In this document: positions 1 to 25,502 of the stretch, one piece after another
Position numbering within the stretch: the first letter of the stretch is position 1
How the letters are laid out: each line of letters starts with the position of its first letter
From: Elysia crispata
Taxonomy: Eukaryota; Mollusca; Gastropoda; Plakobranchidae
Length of the DNA: 64,000 nucleotides
Direction: 5' to 3'
Assembly: GCA_033675545.1 (NCBI GenBank)
Contig: JAWDGP010002185.1
Span: 1,056,001 to 1,120,000 of the forward strand
Made by a program: the position numbers and the translations under genes
The notes under the pieces: generated by a model
Database searches by the model: none
Told to the model about the DNA's origin: nothing
Seen by the model: only the letters and a program-made list of their open reading frames with translations

Positions 1-243
1 AAATCATATCTCGTTCACTAAAGTGTCAACGATACCGGATTACATATCCTAATTGTATCTGCCATCGATCTTGCTATTGTGGTCAAAATGTGGCAAACCC
101 TACCACATTGCGTGAAGTAATCTTAACAAAGTCTGCAAATTTAAAATCCCTTTTTTCACTCTCCTGAGTTAGTACTTTGCCCATCTCGAGCTTGATTGAT
201 GTAATTCTTATTGATCATACAAAATTATAAGGTGACCGTTTAC

Positions 244-246
<3 letters not shown>

Positions 247-328
<82 letters not shown>
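247..328. repeat. (AT)n(GT)n microsatellite
   Basis: About 30 AT units run directly into about 11 GT units. This is a simple repeat in the left flank, probably in an intron of the aldo-keto reductase gene, since the first exon of that gene seen in the window begins at 1191. Bases 1-246 and 329-783 hold no coding or repeat signal that I can recognise. Confidence 0.95.
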
Positions 329-783
329 AGAATAAAAAAAAGAAGGATGGCAAAAGAAGAACATTTATTTAGACTAGGAAACATCTCTTTAATGTTTGTT
401 AGAGACGATTTTACAACCACCTTTAATTTGTTTAATGACTGTTATTTGATTGTGGAAATCTTTGCATTTTTTTCATGATTTGTCCCTCTTATATTGATGA
501 ATTGAAATAAGTCATTTTTGCAAGTGAAAACCTTAATAACTTTCATCCAATACCGATCCTTACTGTTGAAACTATTATATTAAATATTTGATGGAAAAAC
601 ATCTCACGTTTTCTTTTTAGCCAAGTTTTTTCATTTCAGATTTTTAAAAAGGTTTTTCTGCTCTTTTCCTTATTCTTATCATTACATTTTCTTCTTTGAA
701 ACGTATAACGTTGAATAAACTTCAGGTAAAACAAACTTGTGCTTTATTTAAATCTCCCCTTGCTTTTAGTCCTGCAACCATTC

Positions 784-1136
784 AGAACCTATCTATACTT
801 ATCTAAATAATGGACATGAAAGAGTGTGATTTACTACATTTGGTTCGCCTCTTTATACCTATCTATATAATGGACAAGGAAGAGTGTGACTTGCACCATT
901 TGGTTCGCCTCTTATACCTATGTATATAATGGACATGGAAGAGTGTGACTTGCACCATTTGGTTCGCCTCTTTATACCTATGTATATAATGGACATGGAA
1001 GTGTGTGACTTGCCCCATTTGGTTCGCCTCTTTACACCTATCTATATAATGGACATGGAAGAGTGTGACTTGCACCATTTGGTTCGCCTCTTTACACCTA
1101 TGTATATCATGGACATGGAAGAGTGTGACTTACATC
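784..1136. repeat. 60-bp minisatellite, about six copies
   Basis: A 60-bp unit containing TGGACATGGAAGAGTGTGAC recurs at a strict 60-bp period (one copy is 59 bp) with a few substitutions per copy. The array ends about 55 bp before an exon acceptor of the aldo-keto reductase gene. Because 60 is a multiple of three, open frames run through it on both strands. They are not in frame with the neighbouring exon and look like a by-product of the period. Confidence 0.95.
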
Positions 1137-1190
1137 AACCCCTCATAAGTTCCCGATCGTGTTTCAGACGAATTATGTATGTATTCCCAG

Positions 1191-4100
1191 AGAGGTGTTG
1201 GACCGCAGCACAGTTCAGATCGATACCGTGCTCACCTACTGCCGGGCTTCAATGAACGACTTCGCTCTCAAGGACTGGCTGCCTTATTTTAAAGTATGTT
1301 TACTTTCTAGTGTTAATTAAATTAACGTTAGATCCTCTAAAGAAGTATACACGATTGTGGGTAAACCGAGGCTTCCTAAAATACATACAGACCAAGTCAC
1401 CGAAGTGAAAAAGTGTAAGAGAAAGTTATATCATTTAACTGTTTGGCAGAGTTAGGACAGTTACACAATTCTGTCGTGTAAGCCGGTAGGCTGAATTTTA
1501 AGTGCGTTCTGAGTACAATTCTGTCCTTACTACAGCCAAAAGTTAAATGAAATAGTTCACGATAACTCAGATATACAAACGTATTTATTTCGGTGACTTG
1601 GCTTTTATGTATTTTGAAAAGCCTTGAGTTAAACGAAATTAGAATAGCACAGAAGGAAGAAATTAGACTTAACACTTTTTGTGGTGTCAAGAAAAAGGAA
1701 AGATACACAAGGAGGAAAATTTCTTGCCGTATACAAACTATCATGCGTACTATCGTCTGCTGCATTGAATAATGCATACTGTAAGCTTTACATGTATCAA
1801 AGATGGTTCGTTCAGGCCCATTTAGCGTGGAAGCCTTTTTGTCATACTTTAATTTTGGAACAGCTTGTAACAATTGATTTGGTTCAAATTCACAAGCAGC
1901 CCCAAAATAATTTCTCAAATATTATAGCTGGTGAAAAAAAATCGCTATCCAAGAAGTCTTCGATACGTGAGTGTGGAAGAAATGAAGTCACGAAGCCTGT
2001 CGCAGATCTTTCTAGAGGTTGTCGCCCGATCTTAGACTTAGAAGCTAGCCTTGTCCGCACTGACACTCAACATGTAAACAGCTTTTACCTACGCAAAAAA
2101 GAAATCAATTTCACACCTGGTTATAAAAAATAAGAACTGTAGCTTTAACACTAATTTTACAGCCTTTTTGGTATAGAAAGTAATCCACCTTAAATTTAAT
2201 TAAACGACTGGTAGTACAGAAAGAGGGCGAATCAATCAATCAGGTGCCCTGCTCTTTAGCGTAGGCCATCATAACCTTCCATGCATCTCTGAAACTCGTT
2301 AGTGCATGTGTCACTTCCTATTTTGAGCCACTTTATTAGTCTACATCTTTTCACCCTGTATTTCCCTGCTGCGTTTTCCTTAGGTCATTCCAGTTGTCAC
2401 AACATATTCTAGTATGTCTCTTCTCATCACATGGCCGAAACAAGGTGATTGGCGTTTACGTTTTATAAATATGAGTAGGCCTAATATTGTTGTGTCGGCT
2501 TCTGGCAACACTGTTTCGTTTGATATCTTTGCAATCCATGAGATTCGCAGCATTCTCCGTAGCAATCCATGAGATTCGCAGCATTCTCCGTAGGAACCAC
2601 ATTTCGGTTGCCTCCAGTTTCTATTGTAACTGTTTTGAAATTGTCTAGGCCTCGCATCCATGCATTAGAATGGGTTCAATAAAGCAATCCAGGGCTACTC
2701 TCCTTTTGCGAATTGAGATGTGGTTATTGATTTCATTGTCCTTTAAATTCTTTTTTGCGTGCGCTATTCTTGATGCAATTTCAGTGTTGTCGCGTCCATC
2801 ACTTGATGTGAAAGTGTCCAAAGATTTGAATTTATTTCTACTGATAAAGATGTTGATCTGTGGGCACTCATTGTTTCGACTGACGACCATTACTTCTGTC
2901 TTTTTGCTATTCAGTTTCAAACCTTTCTTCCTGCTTTCTTCTCCAACGTCTAATAATTGTTGCAAGTCTTCGTTATTTTCTGTGTCATCAGCATATTTAT
3001 AATTGTTTACGTCGTATCCTCCTACTTAAATTCTCGGGTATCCTTCCAAGGTTCGTAAAATCACTGTAGAGAGAAAAAAGTCTGGGGAAAGCACACATCA
3101 CCACGCTTAGTTGTTTTCGATTGAGCTGATTTGCCCATCAACTCGCATAGCTGCTGTCTGTCCCATCACTTGTTTTTGATCACTCACTGATTAAATCCAT
3201 CTATCTTCAGCTATGTTTGTTGTGTGAAAACAATTAACCCACCATGTCATATCTATCAAATGCCTTGGGTGTAGTCAATGAAACACAGATATACCTTTTT
3301 TCTACTTCCAGAGCTCGTTTTATAATAGGAGTGCAGCACTTGATATACCTTTTCCCTCCACAAGGTCACACTTTGCCTTTGCCATTTCTAGTTTGATTTT
3401 GTTTCTGCTAGAGGGCCAAAGAAAAAGAAAAAAATCTGAAAGTTAAAAAGAATAGATGTAATATGTCAGGATAATCAACCAATGCTGGTTCAATGCAATA
3501 CATCCAGTACATGTAATTTAACACCAGGGTGTTAAAACAAGTCTTGGCTTTGAATCTCCCTTACATCAATATGCTGAAAAACATTCAAACTTGAGTACCT
3601 TATCAATAATCAAAGTAATAAATGAGTCATTCATCGATGTTATTATGGCTATTTAAACCGCAAAACGAAGCTCAGCCTATTCTTTCGCTCTTGCACGCTC
3701 TGAAGCTACAGTTCAGGATGATATGACAATCAGCCAGTGGCGGTACTGATCTGATACGCAGTCTGTAATTCTGAAGATGTTGATTATGAGGATAACAGTA
3801 ACATCCTCCCTCGCGACGTCGACCGCGATACCTCGACAGCAGTAGCAAGTCTCCGTTGGCGGTCACATCTGTGTTTTCTCAGCTCAAAGGTTGACAACAG
3901 CTATATCTCCAAAACTAGCAACCGAGGACTCCAGCTTCAACGTCGATATTGACATGAACAAGGATAGAACAATCGATAGCAGCTAGAAACTAGACAGCAA
4001 GTTTCTCATTTAACTTAGGGGCAATAAAATTGACTTTGAATCTGACAGCAAAAATAGCTGTAAAGTTGACAGTAAAATTGTGGCATCTCCAACTTTCAGA

Positions 4101-6919
4101 AAAACTGCCACAGCGACAACAGCATAACGTTAACAGCAGGGGACTCCTCGAATATAAATCTAAAATCAGTGTGAGCGACGCTTTTGGTAAACAGTCCATG
4201 GTTGGAGAATATTCAATTTATTGACAGCGCCCGATCGTTTAAAAACTCATCCTAGAGTTTTATTCCTACTTGGATTATTTAGATAATTTGCTCTGTCATA
4301 GTAACTTCATACTTATTGCTCTGTAAGTCATCCACATATTCATGATATATTTGTATTTCTATTTGCCATTACACTGCACATTATATGAAAATAAAATCAC
4401 ACTTAGTGTATTTCAGGACACTTAAGAAAGAACACAAGGCTTTAGGCCTATAAATTAGATATGTATAAAATACGTTTACTGTAAAAATCTTTAATTCCTA
4501 CAATCCAACTTCACAGTGGGTCCTTGAGGCTTCAAGGTAATCTCGTCACAGAGTATCTTCAACAGGCTTTTCATCCATTATTCAATGTCCGTAGACAGAG
4601 AAAACAGGCTCTATGAAGAGAAATAACAGCATTCCTACACTTGTATCTTTTTGCAATACAAAAGTTCGACGACACCTGGTATCACTAAATCCAAACGTCG
4701 GAGATTTACTGTTCCTTTCTTGTCCAGTTCTTGGGGACGTTTCCCATGCGTTCAGTTCTCCCTGAATTTCCTCGTCATATCTTTTGTTGGAGTCATTGAC
4801 CGATATCAGAAAGTTATGAGCTTGTCCACAAACTGAGGATTTATATCTGAAAACTAAACTTCGTGTCTTTATTCATTTTAAATCTACTTGCATGGCTTTC
4901 ATCCTCTCTCTCTGTGTCAATAAAATACATGTACCTGCTATTCACTTTCGTTTACACAAAAATTTGCAAGTGAAAGTGCATATTGGATTAACTTTCTAAA
5001 CTGCATTATTTCTACCACTAACACTTTACCTCTATCTAACTGGTTGCAAATTTCCTTATCTATTACATTTTTTCATACGAATTAGTATGCACCTTTGTCA
5101 CAATTTGCTTGCCACTCAAAAAATCTGTTTTTGTTTTAAATTGCACTAACCTTATATTACAAAGACAGCGCTTTTTGTCGTTAAATGTCATTAAATCTTT
5201 CTGCCATTATTGTTCCATCCCACTCACAGACTAAAAGAGTGGGTGTAGTAAACGCTTCCCCAATCAGTATGGGCCTGTTGTCTACTCGAGGTCCTCCAGA
5301 GTGGCATCCTGCTACCCAGCATATTAAGGATGCATGTGCCCAAGCAGCTGCCCACTGCCAAGTTAGTGCGTTCCTGAGTTGTTGTTGTTGTAGATTAAAA
5401 TTATCAAACTCTCAATCAATGTAAAAAAAACTATATTTCTGTTTTTCCCTTTTTTATGATATTTTTATTTTATTTATTTATGCGTAGTGATTTGAATTTT
5501 TTTTTCTGAGGTGCAAATGAACTGACAATTTGCAAAATTTGTATGATTTCTCTTTTTACATCATTGTATCTTTTCTTTCTTTGGGTTTTTCTACTAGCTT
5601 GGATAGATATGTCTATTTTCATTATGTTTATTTTCATGCCACATAACCAGGAACGGGGTGTAGACATATCACGCTTGGGGCTCAGATTCACTTTGGAGGA
5701 AGAGGAAATTCCCACCACTCTTGTCAGTACTGCCAGGTACACCGTGTGTTCTGCATTATTCCCCTTGTAATGTCCTCTTCGTAGCCTTTATGCCTTCTTA
5801 TTTCGTTATTTTTATGGGCTAGACTGTTTAAACTTTCTACAGATCATTACAATCAAAGAACATTTCGGATTCTCTTTTCCACACCCAAATATAATTGAGT
5901 TCCAATTATAAAGCACTTTTTCTGTTTTCATCAAAAAATGTTTATTAAAGCCTGTATAAGAAAATATGAGCTTAATATTATGTCTTTTTTGCCATGCTCA
6001 GAACTACTGAAACATTTTAACTGAAAAAAAGGGAGCAAAAATTAATATTTTATGCTTCTCACTTGCATTGTTTTGTCCAAATGTTAATTGGTGTATCACA
6101 TTCTTCACAAACCATTCCTTGCACCTTCCCTCCCTCAGATTTACAGAATGGAGTCTAAACTGGCTAGTCTATGGAACTTAAAAAAATAGTTCTACCCTTG
6201 CAATTCTTTTTTTTAATTTGAAAGTTTTCTTTAATTTCAGCCGAGCGAACTTGTTGAAAAACTTACAGTCCGTGTATACTCCCCTAGATGACAATGAAAA
6301 GCTAGTCTTAAAAGAAGTAATGGCGAAGTAAGTTTTGAAAGAATTTTCCCACCATTATCATATTCTAGGTTCTGATATCCCAAGTACAATATCACCAGTA
6401 AAGAGTCAATAAAATGTTTCATGTTTGAAATTTATTTCTAATCACCACACACAAACTTGCATAATAGCATTTTGGATTTATGTAAATAACTGGTTTTCAA
6501 CCTCCAAAATCATTATTAAAAAACCCCACCTTTTTTTTACCGAGTATTTAGTAGTAACTTCTTTATTTCTGTAGACTTGAATTTGATTTCCTTTGTATTG
6601 TAGAATATATTGACTGACCCATGAAGAAAATAATTCTCAGTAATATCTTTGATATTTCAGAAAAGCTGATACAAAATTGATCAAATTGAGCCAAGTTCTT
6701 CAATATAACAATCATTCAGATCCATACAAAACATACAAGTAAACTATCTAGGAGAAAAGAAAAACTATTATTCTTCAAGATGTAATAATCAATAAATGCC
6801 TGTATGTCACCTTTAGGTATATGGAACCTCTGAAAAATGCCCACTGGGAAGGTGTAGAAGTAGCAGATTACTGGCAAAAAATCAAGTCCCTTCAAGAGAC
6901 ATCGCCACCTGCCAGTTAA
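1191..6919 (+). CDS. L-galactose dehydrogenase-like aldo-keto reductase, C-terminal 195 aa (partial, 6 exons)
   Basis: Exons are 1191-1293, 5230-5361, 5651-5736, 6241-6327, 6661-6738 and 6817-6919 (TAA stop). All have AG/GT borders and all phases join. The first exon gives EVLDRSTVQIDTVLTYCRAS and then LKDWLPYFK. The second gives VGVVNASPISMGLL and GPPEWHPATQHIKDAC, the hallmark of plant L-galactose dehydrogenase and its animal relatives (VGVxxASPxxMGLL, GPPEWHPA). Later exons give IPTTLVSTAS and the end of the barrel, then a tail with HWEGVEVADYW as seen in animal members. Known family: cytosolic NAD(P)-dependent TIM-barrel enzymes that oxidise aldoses at C1. The substrate here cannot be told. 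The N-terminal half with the catalytic Asp/Tyr/Lys is not in the window, probably to the left. The 3.9-kb intron between the first two exons holds an RTE LINE. No break is seen in the exons. Confidence 0.9.
2230..3415 (-). mobile_element. RTE-type LINE fragment, degenerate, 5'-truncated
   Basis: The minus strand encodes fragments of reverse transcriptase and its C-terminal region: EESRKKGLKLNSKKTEVMVV, then SSDGRDNTEIASRIAHAKKN, FIEPILMHGCEA, and in another frame LLRRMLRISWIAK and RQSPCFGHVMRRD. These are the thumb and tail motifs of RTE-like endonuclease/reverse-transcriptase LINEs. The 3' end is marked by a short (GATT)n tail (ATTGATTGATT on the minus strand), typical of this class. The reading frame changes at least once, so it is a dead copy. 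It lies antisense in the aldo-keto reductase intron. A second copy with the same 3' end lies at about 43.7-44.6 kb. Confidence 0.8.
3416..5229. other. Intron sequence without recognisable features
   Basis: This is the rest of the long aldo-keto reductase intron between the LINE fragment and the exon at 5230. Short open frames here (for example around 4030-4224) show no domain, no repeat relation and no splice context. I see nothing functional. Confidence 0.6.
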
Positions 6920-7915
6920 TTTGCCAAAAAAATCCTCATTCCTTATGTTTTGTTATTCATGATGGTTTTAAGGTTCTCACTTTGTCTCCTGCTAAACAAA
7001 GATCATTCTTGCCAATTTGATCCCTATGAGAACGTTTATATCATATGGTGTCTTGATATACACCAAATAATATTTTCCTATCTTTTTTGTAGATTCCAAA
7101 TAATGATAATCAGACTTGGACAATATTGTTTCATAAAAGATGGGGATAAACATTGCATAAATGTAAATATAAATGTGAATGTCTTCTGCAAAATATGTTA
7201 TGCTTTAGTAGACTAACTTTTTGCCAGTCAAAAAATATCTGCTAAAAATTTATGTTCAGTTTGAGGGTACATTTTCCATCTTTAATATTGAAAAAAATAT
7301 CATACATGAACTATTTGAAACACTTTTTGAAGAGAAGTAGCAATATTCATAAAGCTTATGTTTTTTATGTTATAAAATTGTCAATGTTAACAGTTACAAA
7401 ACATTTATTGAGATGCAGATTTTCTTTTGTTTGTATTTAACTTATGCACCAAATTTTTTGACTATGTTAAAAGAGTAAGAAATTTTTTATTGTTTTTAAA
7501 AATGTTCAGAACTTAAGAATATGATTAACTTAAAGGTCAGAAGAAAATTTTATGTCAAAACAATGTCTCCAACGTCATTTGGCAAAGAACCAGAAAATGA
7601 CAGCATTTCTGTTACATTCATCATTGAAATTTAGTGTAGAATTTTTTTTTAAATGGTCATGATAAGTTTTCAATGTAATGTTGAAATGCAGTTAACGAGC
7701 TACTATAAATGTACAAATAAGAGCACCTGAATGTGAATTAAGAAAATTCACAGACTGCCAGACATTGTTTTAAATCTCCATAATTTTAAACAATCAGAGA
7801 TTTATCTACCAAGTATAAATGTGATATAAAATGCAATTGCTGAGTCAGCAAATCTAAGTGAAATACTTGTATTTAATTTGTTTGTTTGAAAACAGAATAA
7901 AATTGAACTGGTGAC
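6920..7915 (+). other. 3' UTR of the aldo-keto reductase gene
   Basis: AT-rich sequence between the TAA stop and the AATAAA at 7896. There are no repeats and no credible coding frame. The open frames at 6950-7216 and 7252-7440 read as low-complexity AT-rich translation. The assignment is inferred from position and the poly(A) signal. Confidence 0.55.
7896..7901 (+). terminator. Poly(A) signal AATAAA, aldo-keto reductase gene
   Basis: A canonical AATAAA lies about 980 nt after the stop codon and is followed within 35 nt by a GT-rich stretch (GGCTCGTTTTGTG). It is the best polyadenylation candidate on this strand before the convergent lectin gene. Confidence 0.5.
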
Positions 7916-9076
7916 TACAAGAGGCTCGTTTTGTGAAATTTTTACCAACTTATTGTTTGTCCTTTGTTTGAAGCTGATCCTTTTGTTTGTTGAAAAGTTT
8001 GTAGATGACCTTGCATTTGCTGTTTTGTATGTGAAGTGATAGAAATCATTGGGTTTTCTTTGTCTCTTTCCTTGTCTATCTTATCAGAGTTTAAATGTCT
8101 TCAAAATATTGAAATCACATTATGAATGCTCAGCTAAACGAATAATTCATTAGTCTCTTTGCCCAATGCCAAAATATTTCAATCACTCACATATTCATTT
8201 TTGAAGTAAACTTTTTTTTTTGTCATCCCCTCTGGATAATACTTTCACTTGGAATTTTATTAAAGCCGACAGTAAAAGAAAATACAATTCAAAGGATGTG
8301 GACTGTTTATATACCAGTACATGACAGTTCAGAAGAAGTATGAAATTGTGAACACTCTCTTGCACATGGGGACAATATAGTCACAGTGTAACTTTATGTA
8401 TGTTTATGATAAGACAATACAGTTCCTGCAACCTAGATATGGTAGACTCTTACTGATATAAAAATGTCAAAAGAAGGATTTGGAGATAATGATGGTTTAA
8501 AGTACTGAGAACCAAACTTCTTGAAAACAAATGGGTAGGCCCATATTTGTTTTAAAAGGATTTCAATGGCAACTAAGAATGTCTCTTAGCGGGTAAAAAG
8601 GTTTCTAGCATGTCACATTTCTAGGACATTGCTTTTAAAATCTCACCTAACTAACAATTAATTGAAGGTCTGAATCTTGCCTCAGTAGTTTTTTTTTTTA
8701 TATTTGAAGGATTATAATGTTGATATGGAAATAATTATGAAACAAAACAAAATTATTATTGCAGATATTGATTTTAAGTCGAAGACACTTTACTGAGAGT
8801 AACTATGTCTAAGCTTTTGTGATGAAAAAAAAACCAAAACAAACTATGCAAGGACCAGTTACATAGACGCAAGAAAGAAACAGATCCTTTCATGGGGAAA
8901 GTTGCAGAGAGTGTCGGGTAGGGTGTTCAACTTACCAGCTATACAGCTCAGTCTGACTAGGAGTTCAGACCGATTTGGTATCAGATTTTCTAACTTCGAA
9001 TAAAATGATTGATGAAAGGTAAACATAAAAAAAAAAAGAAAATGGAATAGGAAATGTGTGCTTCAGCAGATTTTTT
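7916..9076. other. Intergenic gap between convergent genes
   Basis: Unique AT-rich sequence between the inferred 3' ends of the plus-strand reductase gene and the minus-strand lectin gene. I see no coding exon and no identifiable repeat. A tRNA-like look around 8905-8970 was too weak to call. Confidence 0.5.
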
Positions 9077-9082
9077 TTTATT
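9077..9082 (-). terminator. Poly(A) signal AATAAA (minus strand), lectin gene
   Basis: TTTATT on the plus strand is AATAAA on the minus strand, about 530 nt beyond the TGA at 9611-9613. It is the first such hexamer downstream of the stop. Confidence 0.4.
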
Positions 9083-9610
9083 TCATAAGTATGAAAATCT
9101 TTTGTTCAAACTTGTATAAATTTTAAGCAAACAATTAAAATCATATGTAGTTTGCTTATGAATATATTCTTAAAAGAAAAGAAAAAGAAAAACACTACAA
9201 AAGAATGTTCCTAACATGATCTGGTGAAATCAAACAAATAACCTTTAACTCAAATATCAATGTGGGTGTTATAAATCTCCATTAAGGTGCTGATCAAAAC
9301 GAAAGGAAATTAATGTGCACACATTTTAGAATTTTGCTATGAATACAACGCTCTAACAAGATTTTCACAAAAAATTCAAAATCTCTTATATTATTCTTAA
9401 CTGGCAAGAAAGAAACAAAAAAGCAAAAACCAAACATTCATATAAAGCAAAAGTAAATTAAAATGAAAATAAAATAAATAAGTAATGACAGCAGAACAAT
9501 TTAATAATTATTTTCTAATTCATCAAGCAAAGCTTTGAAAGGAAATTTTCTTACACTGCAATTAATTAATGAGCGATTAGCAGGGTCACCATAACTTCAT
9601 AGCAGATTTT

Positions 9611-21420
<11,810 letters not shown>

Positions 21421-21716
21421 ATTGCAAAATTTCCAGAGCAGAAAACAAGAGCTTGTTCTTCACTCTATGTCATTATATGATATCGCATGTATTTGGAAAC
21501 ATATACGCATAAACACATCAAAATATGAGATACTGAAAAATATTTGACAGTCCTTCCAAAGTTCCCTCTCCAAGATGAACGACACTTCCCTAAATGGCTA
21601 AAATATATTGGTGGGTTGTTATTACTTGTGTTTTGCATTTTTCTCCTTTCAACCCACTTGAGAGGCCAAGGCTTATCACAGATTTGATCTGCTATTCTCA
21701 GGCTCAGTTAATAGCT

Positions 21717-21719
21717 CTC

Positions 21720-21776
<57 letters not shown>

Positions 21777-21876
21777 TTCACAAACACTCAATCTCTATCT
21801 CTCACTTTCGCTTTCAATCTCTTTCTCTTTCTCTCTCTCTCTCACTCACTCACTCAAGATCTCTCTCACTCACTGA

Positions 21877-21960
<84 letters not shown>
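21717..21960. repeat. (CT)n-rich tract
   Basis: Two long pure CT runs separated by CT-rich sequence with CACT and TTTC interruptions. On the lectin gene's strand it is a (GA)n tract 300-540 bp upstream of the start codon, inside the presumed promoter region. Confidence 0.95.
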
Positions 21961-24192
<2,232 letters not shown>

Positions 24193-24193
<1 letters not shown>

Positions 24194-25183
24194 GAGGGCA
24201 TATTGATTAGTTTTGCCTCCAAGTCCATAACTTTGCAAATAATGAAGACAAACAAATGATACTTATACCAAATGAAAGGTCATTTTATTTAGCACCAGAT
24301 GACATATCATTTTTCAACATAATCACCGTCCCGTTCGATACAGAGCCGCCACCGACGGACGACCTGTTGGATGCCGTCAGCGAAGAAGTCAGCAGTCTTG
24401 TCTCTGCACCAAGAAAGAACAGCATTCTTCACATCTTCGTCTGTCTCGTAACGGTTGCCCTTGAGGTAATCCTTGAGTTTTGGAAAAAGGAAGAAATCGC
24501 TCGGAGCAAGATCTGGGCTATAAGGCGGGTGCGGTAGTCCGGAGGCCTAAACGATCTAAAGCCGTGCGAGTTTCCAAACTTGTGTGAGGGCGAGCGTTGT
24601 CGTGATGGATGATGGAAACTTTCTCACTCCTTACCCGTCGCAACCTCGCTTTCAGTTTCTCCAGTGTGTTCACATATTTCGTAGAATTCACGGTGTTGCC
24701 TTGTTCCAAAAATTCTGTGTGAACCACACCCTCACTGTCCCAAAAGATCGTGAGAAGCACCATCATCCATCACGACAACGCTCGCCCTCACACAAGTATG
24801 GAAACTCGCACGGCTTTAGATCGTTTAGGCCTCCGGACATTACCGCACCCGCCTTATAGCCCAGATCTTGCTCCGAGCGATTTCTTCCTTTTTCCAAAAC
24901 TCAAGGATTACCTCAAGGGCAACCGTTACGAGACAGACGAAGATGTGAAGAATGCTGTTCTTTCTTGGTTCAGAGACAAGACTGCTGACTTCTTCGCTGA
25001 CGGCATCCAACAGGTCGTCCGTCGGTGGCGGCTCTGTATCGAACGGGACGGTGATTATGTTGAAAAATGATATGTCATCTGGTGCTAAATAAAATGACCT
25101 TTCATTTGGTGTAAGTATCATTTGTTTGTCTTCATTATTTCCAAAGTTATGGACTTGGAGGCAAAACTTATCAATATGCCCTC

Positions 25184-25184
<1 letters not shown>
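24193..25184. mobile_element. Foldback mariner: two inverted 3' halves of a D34D transposon
   Basis: The 992-bp element begins CGAGGGCATATTGAT and ends with its inverse, flanked by TA on both sides. Arms of about 423 and 425 bp (24193-24615 and 24760-25184) are inverted copies differing at about six places. Each encodes the mariner transposase C-terminus. The right arm on the plus strand reads IHHDNARPHTS, then PPYSPDLAPSDFFLFPKLKD, with 34 residues between the two catalytic Asp. The left arm on the minus strand also has LLTIFWDSEGVVHTEFLEQG, which forms most of the 144-bp spacer, and carries a 2-bp deletion relative to the right arm. The 5' half of the transposase, with the DNA-binding domain, is missing from both arms, so it cannot move itself. 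With a TIR at each end it might be moved in trans. Confidence 0.88.

Positions 25185-25502
<318 letters not shown>

Noticed and set aside
920-1255. Repeat-encoded frame running into the exon at 1191
   Set aside because: It is out of frame with the reductase exon, and openness follows from the 60-bp period.
1681-2133. 150-codon plus-strand frame in the reductase intron
   Set aside because: It has no ATG start, no domain, and an equally long frame lies antisense. It is inside an intron bounded by good exons.
8905-8970. tRNA-like stretch with a GGAGTTCAGACC box
   Set aside because: The A box is poor and no stems pair; too weak to call a tRNA or SINE.
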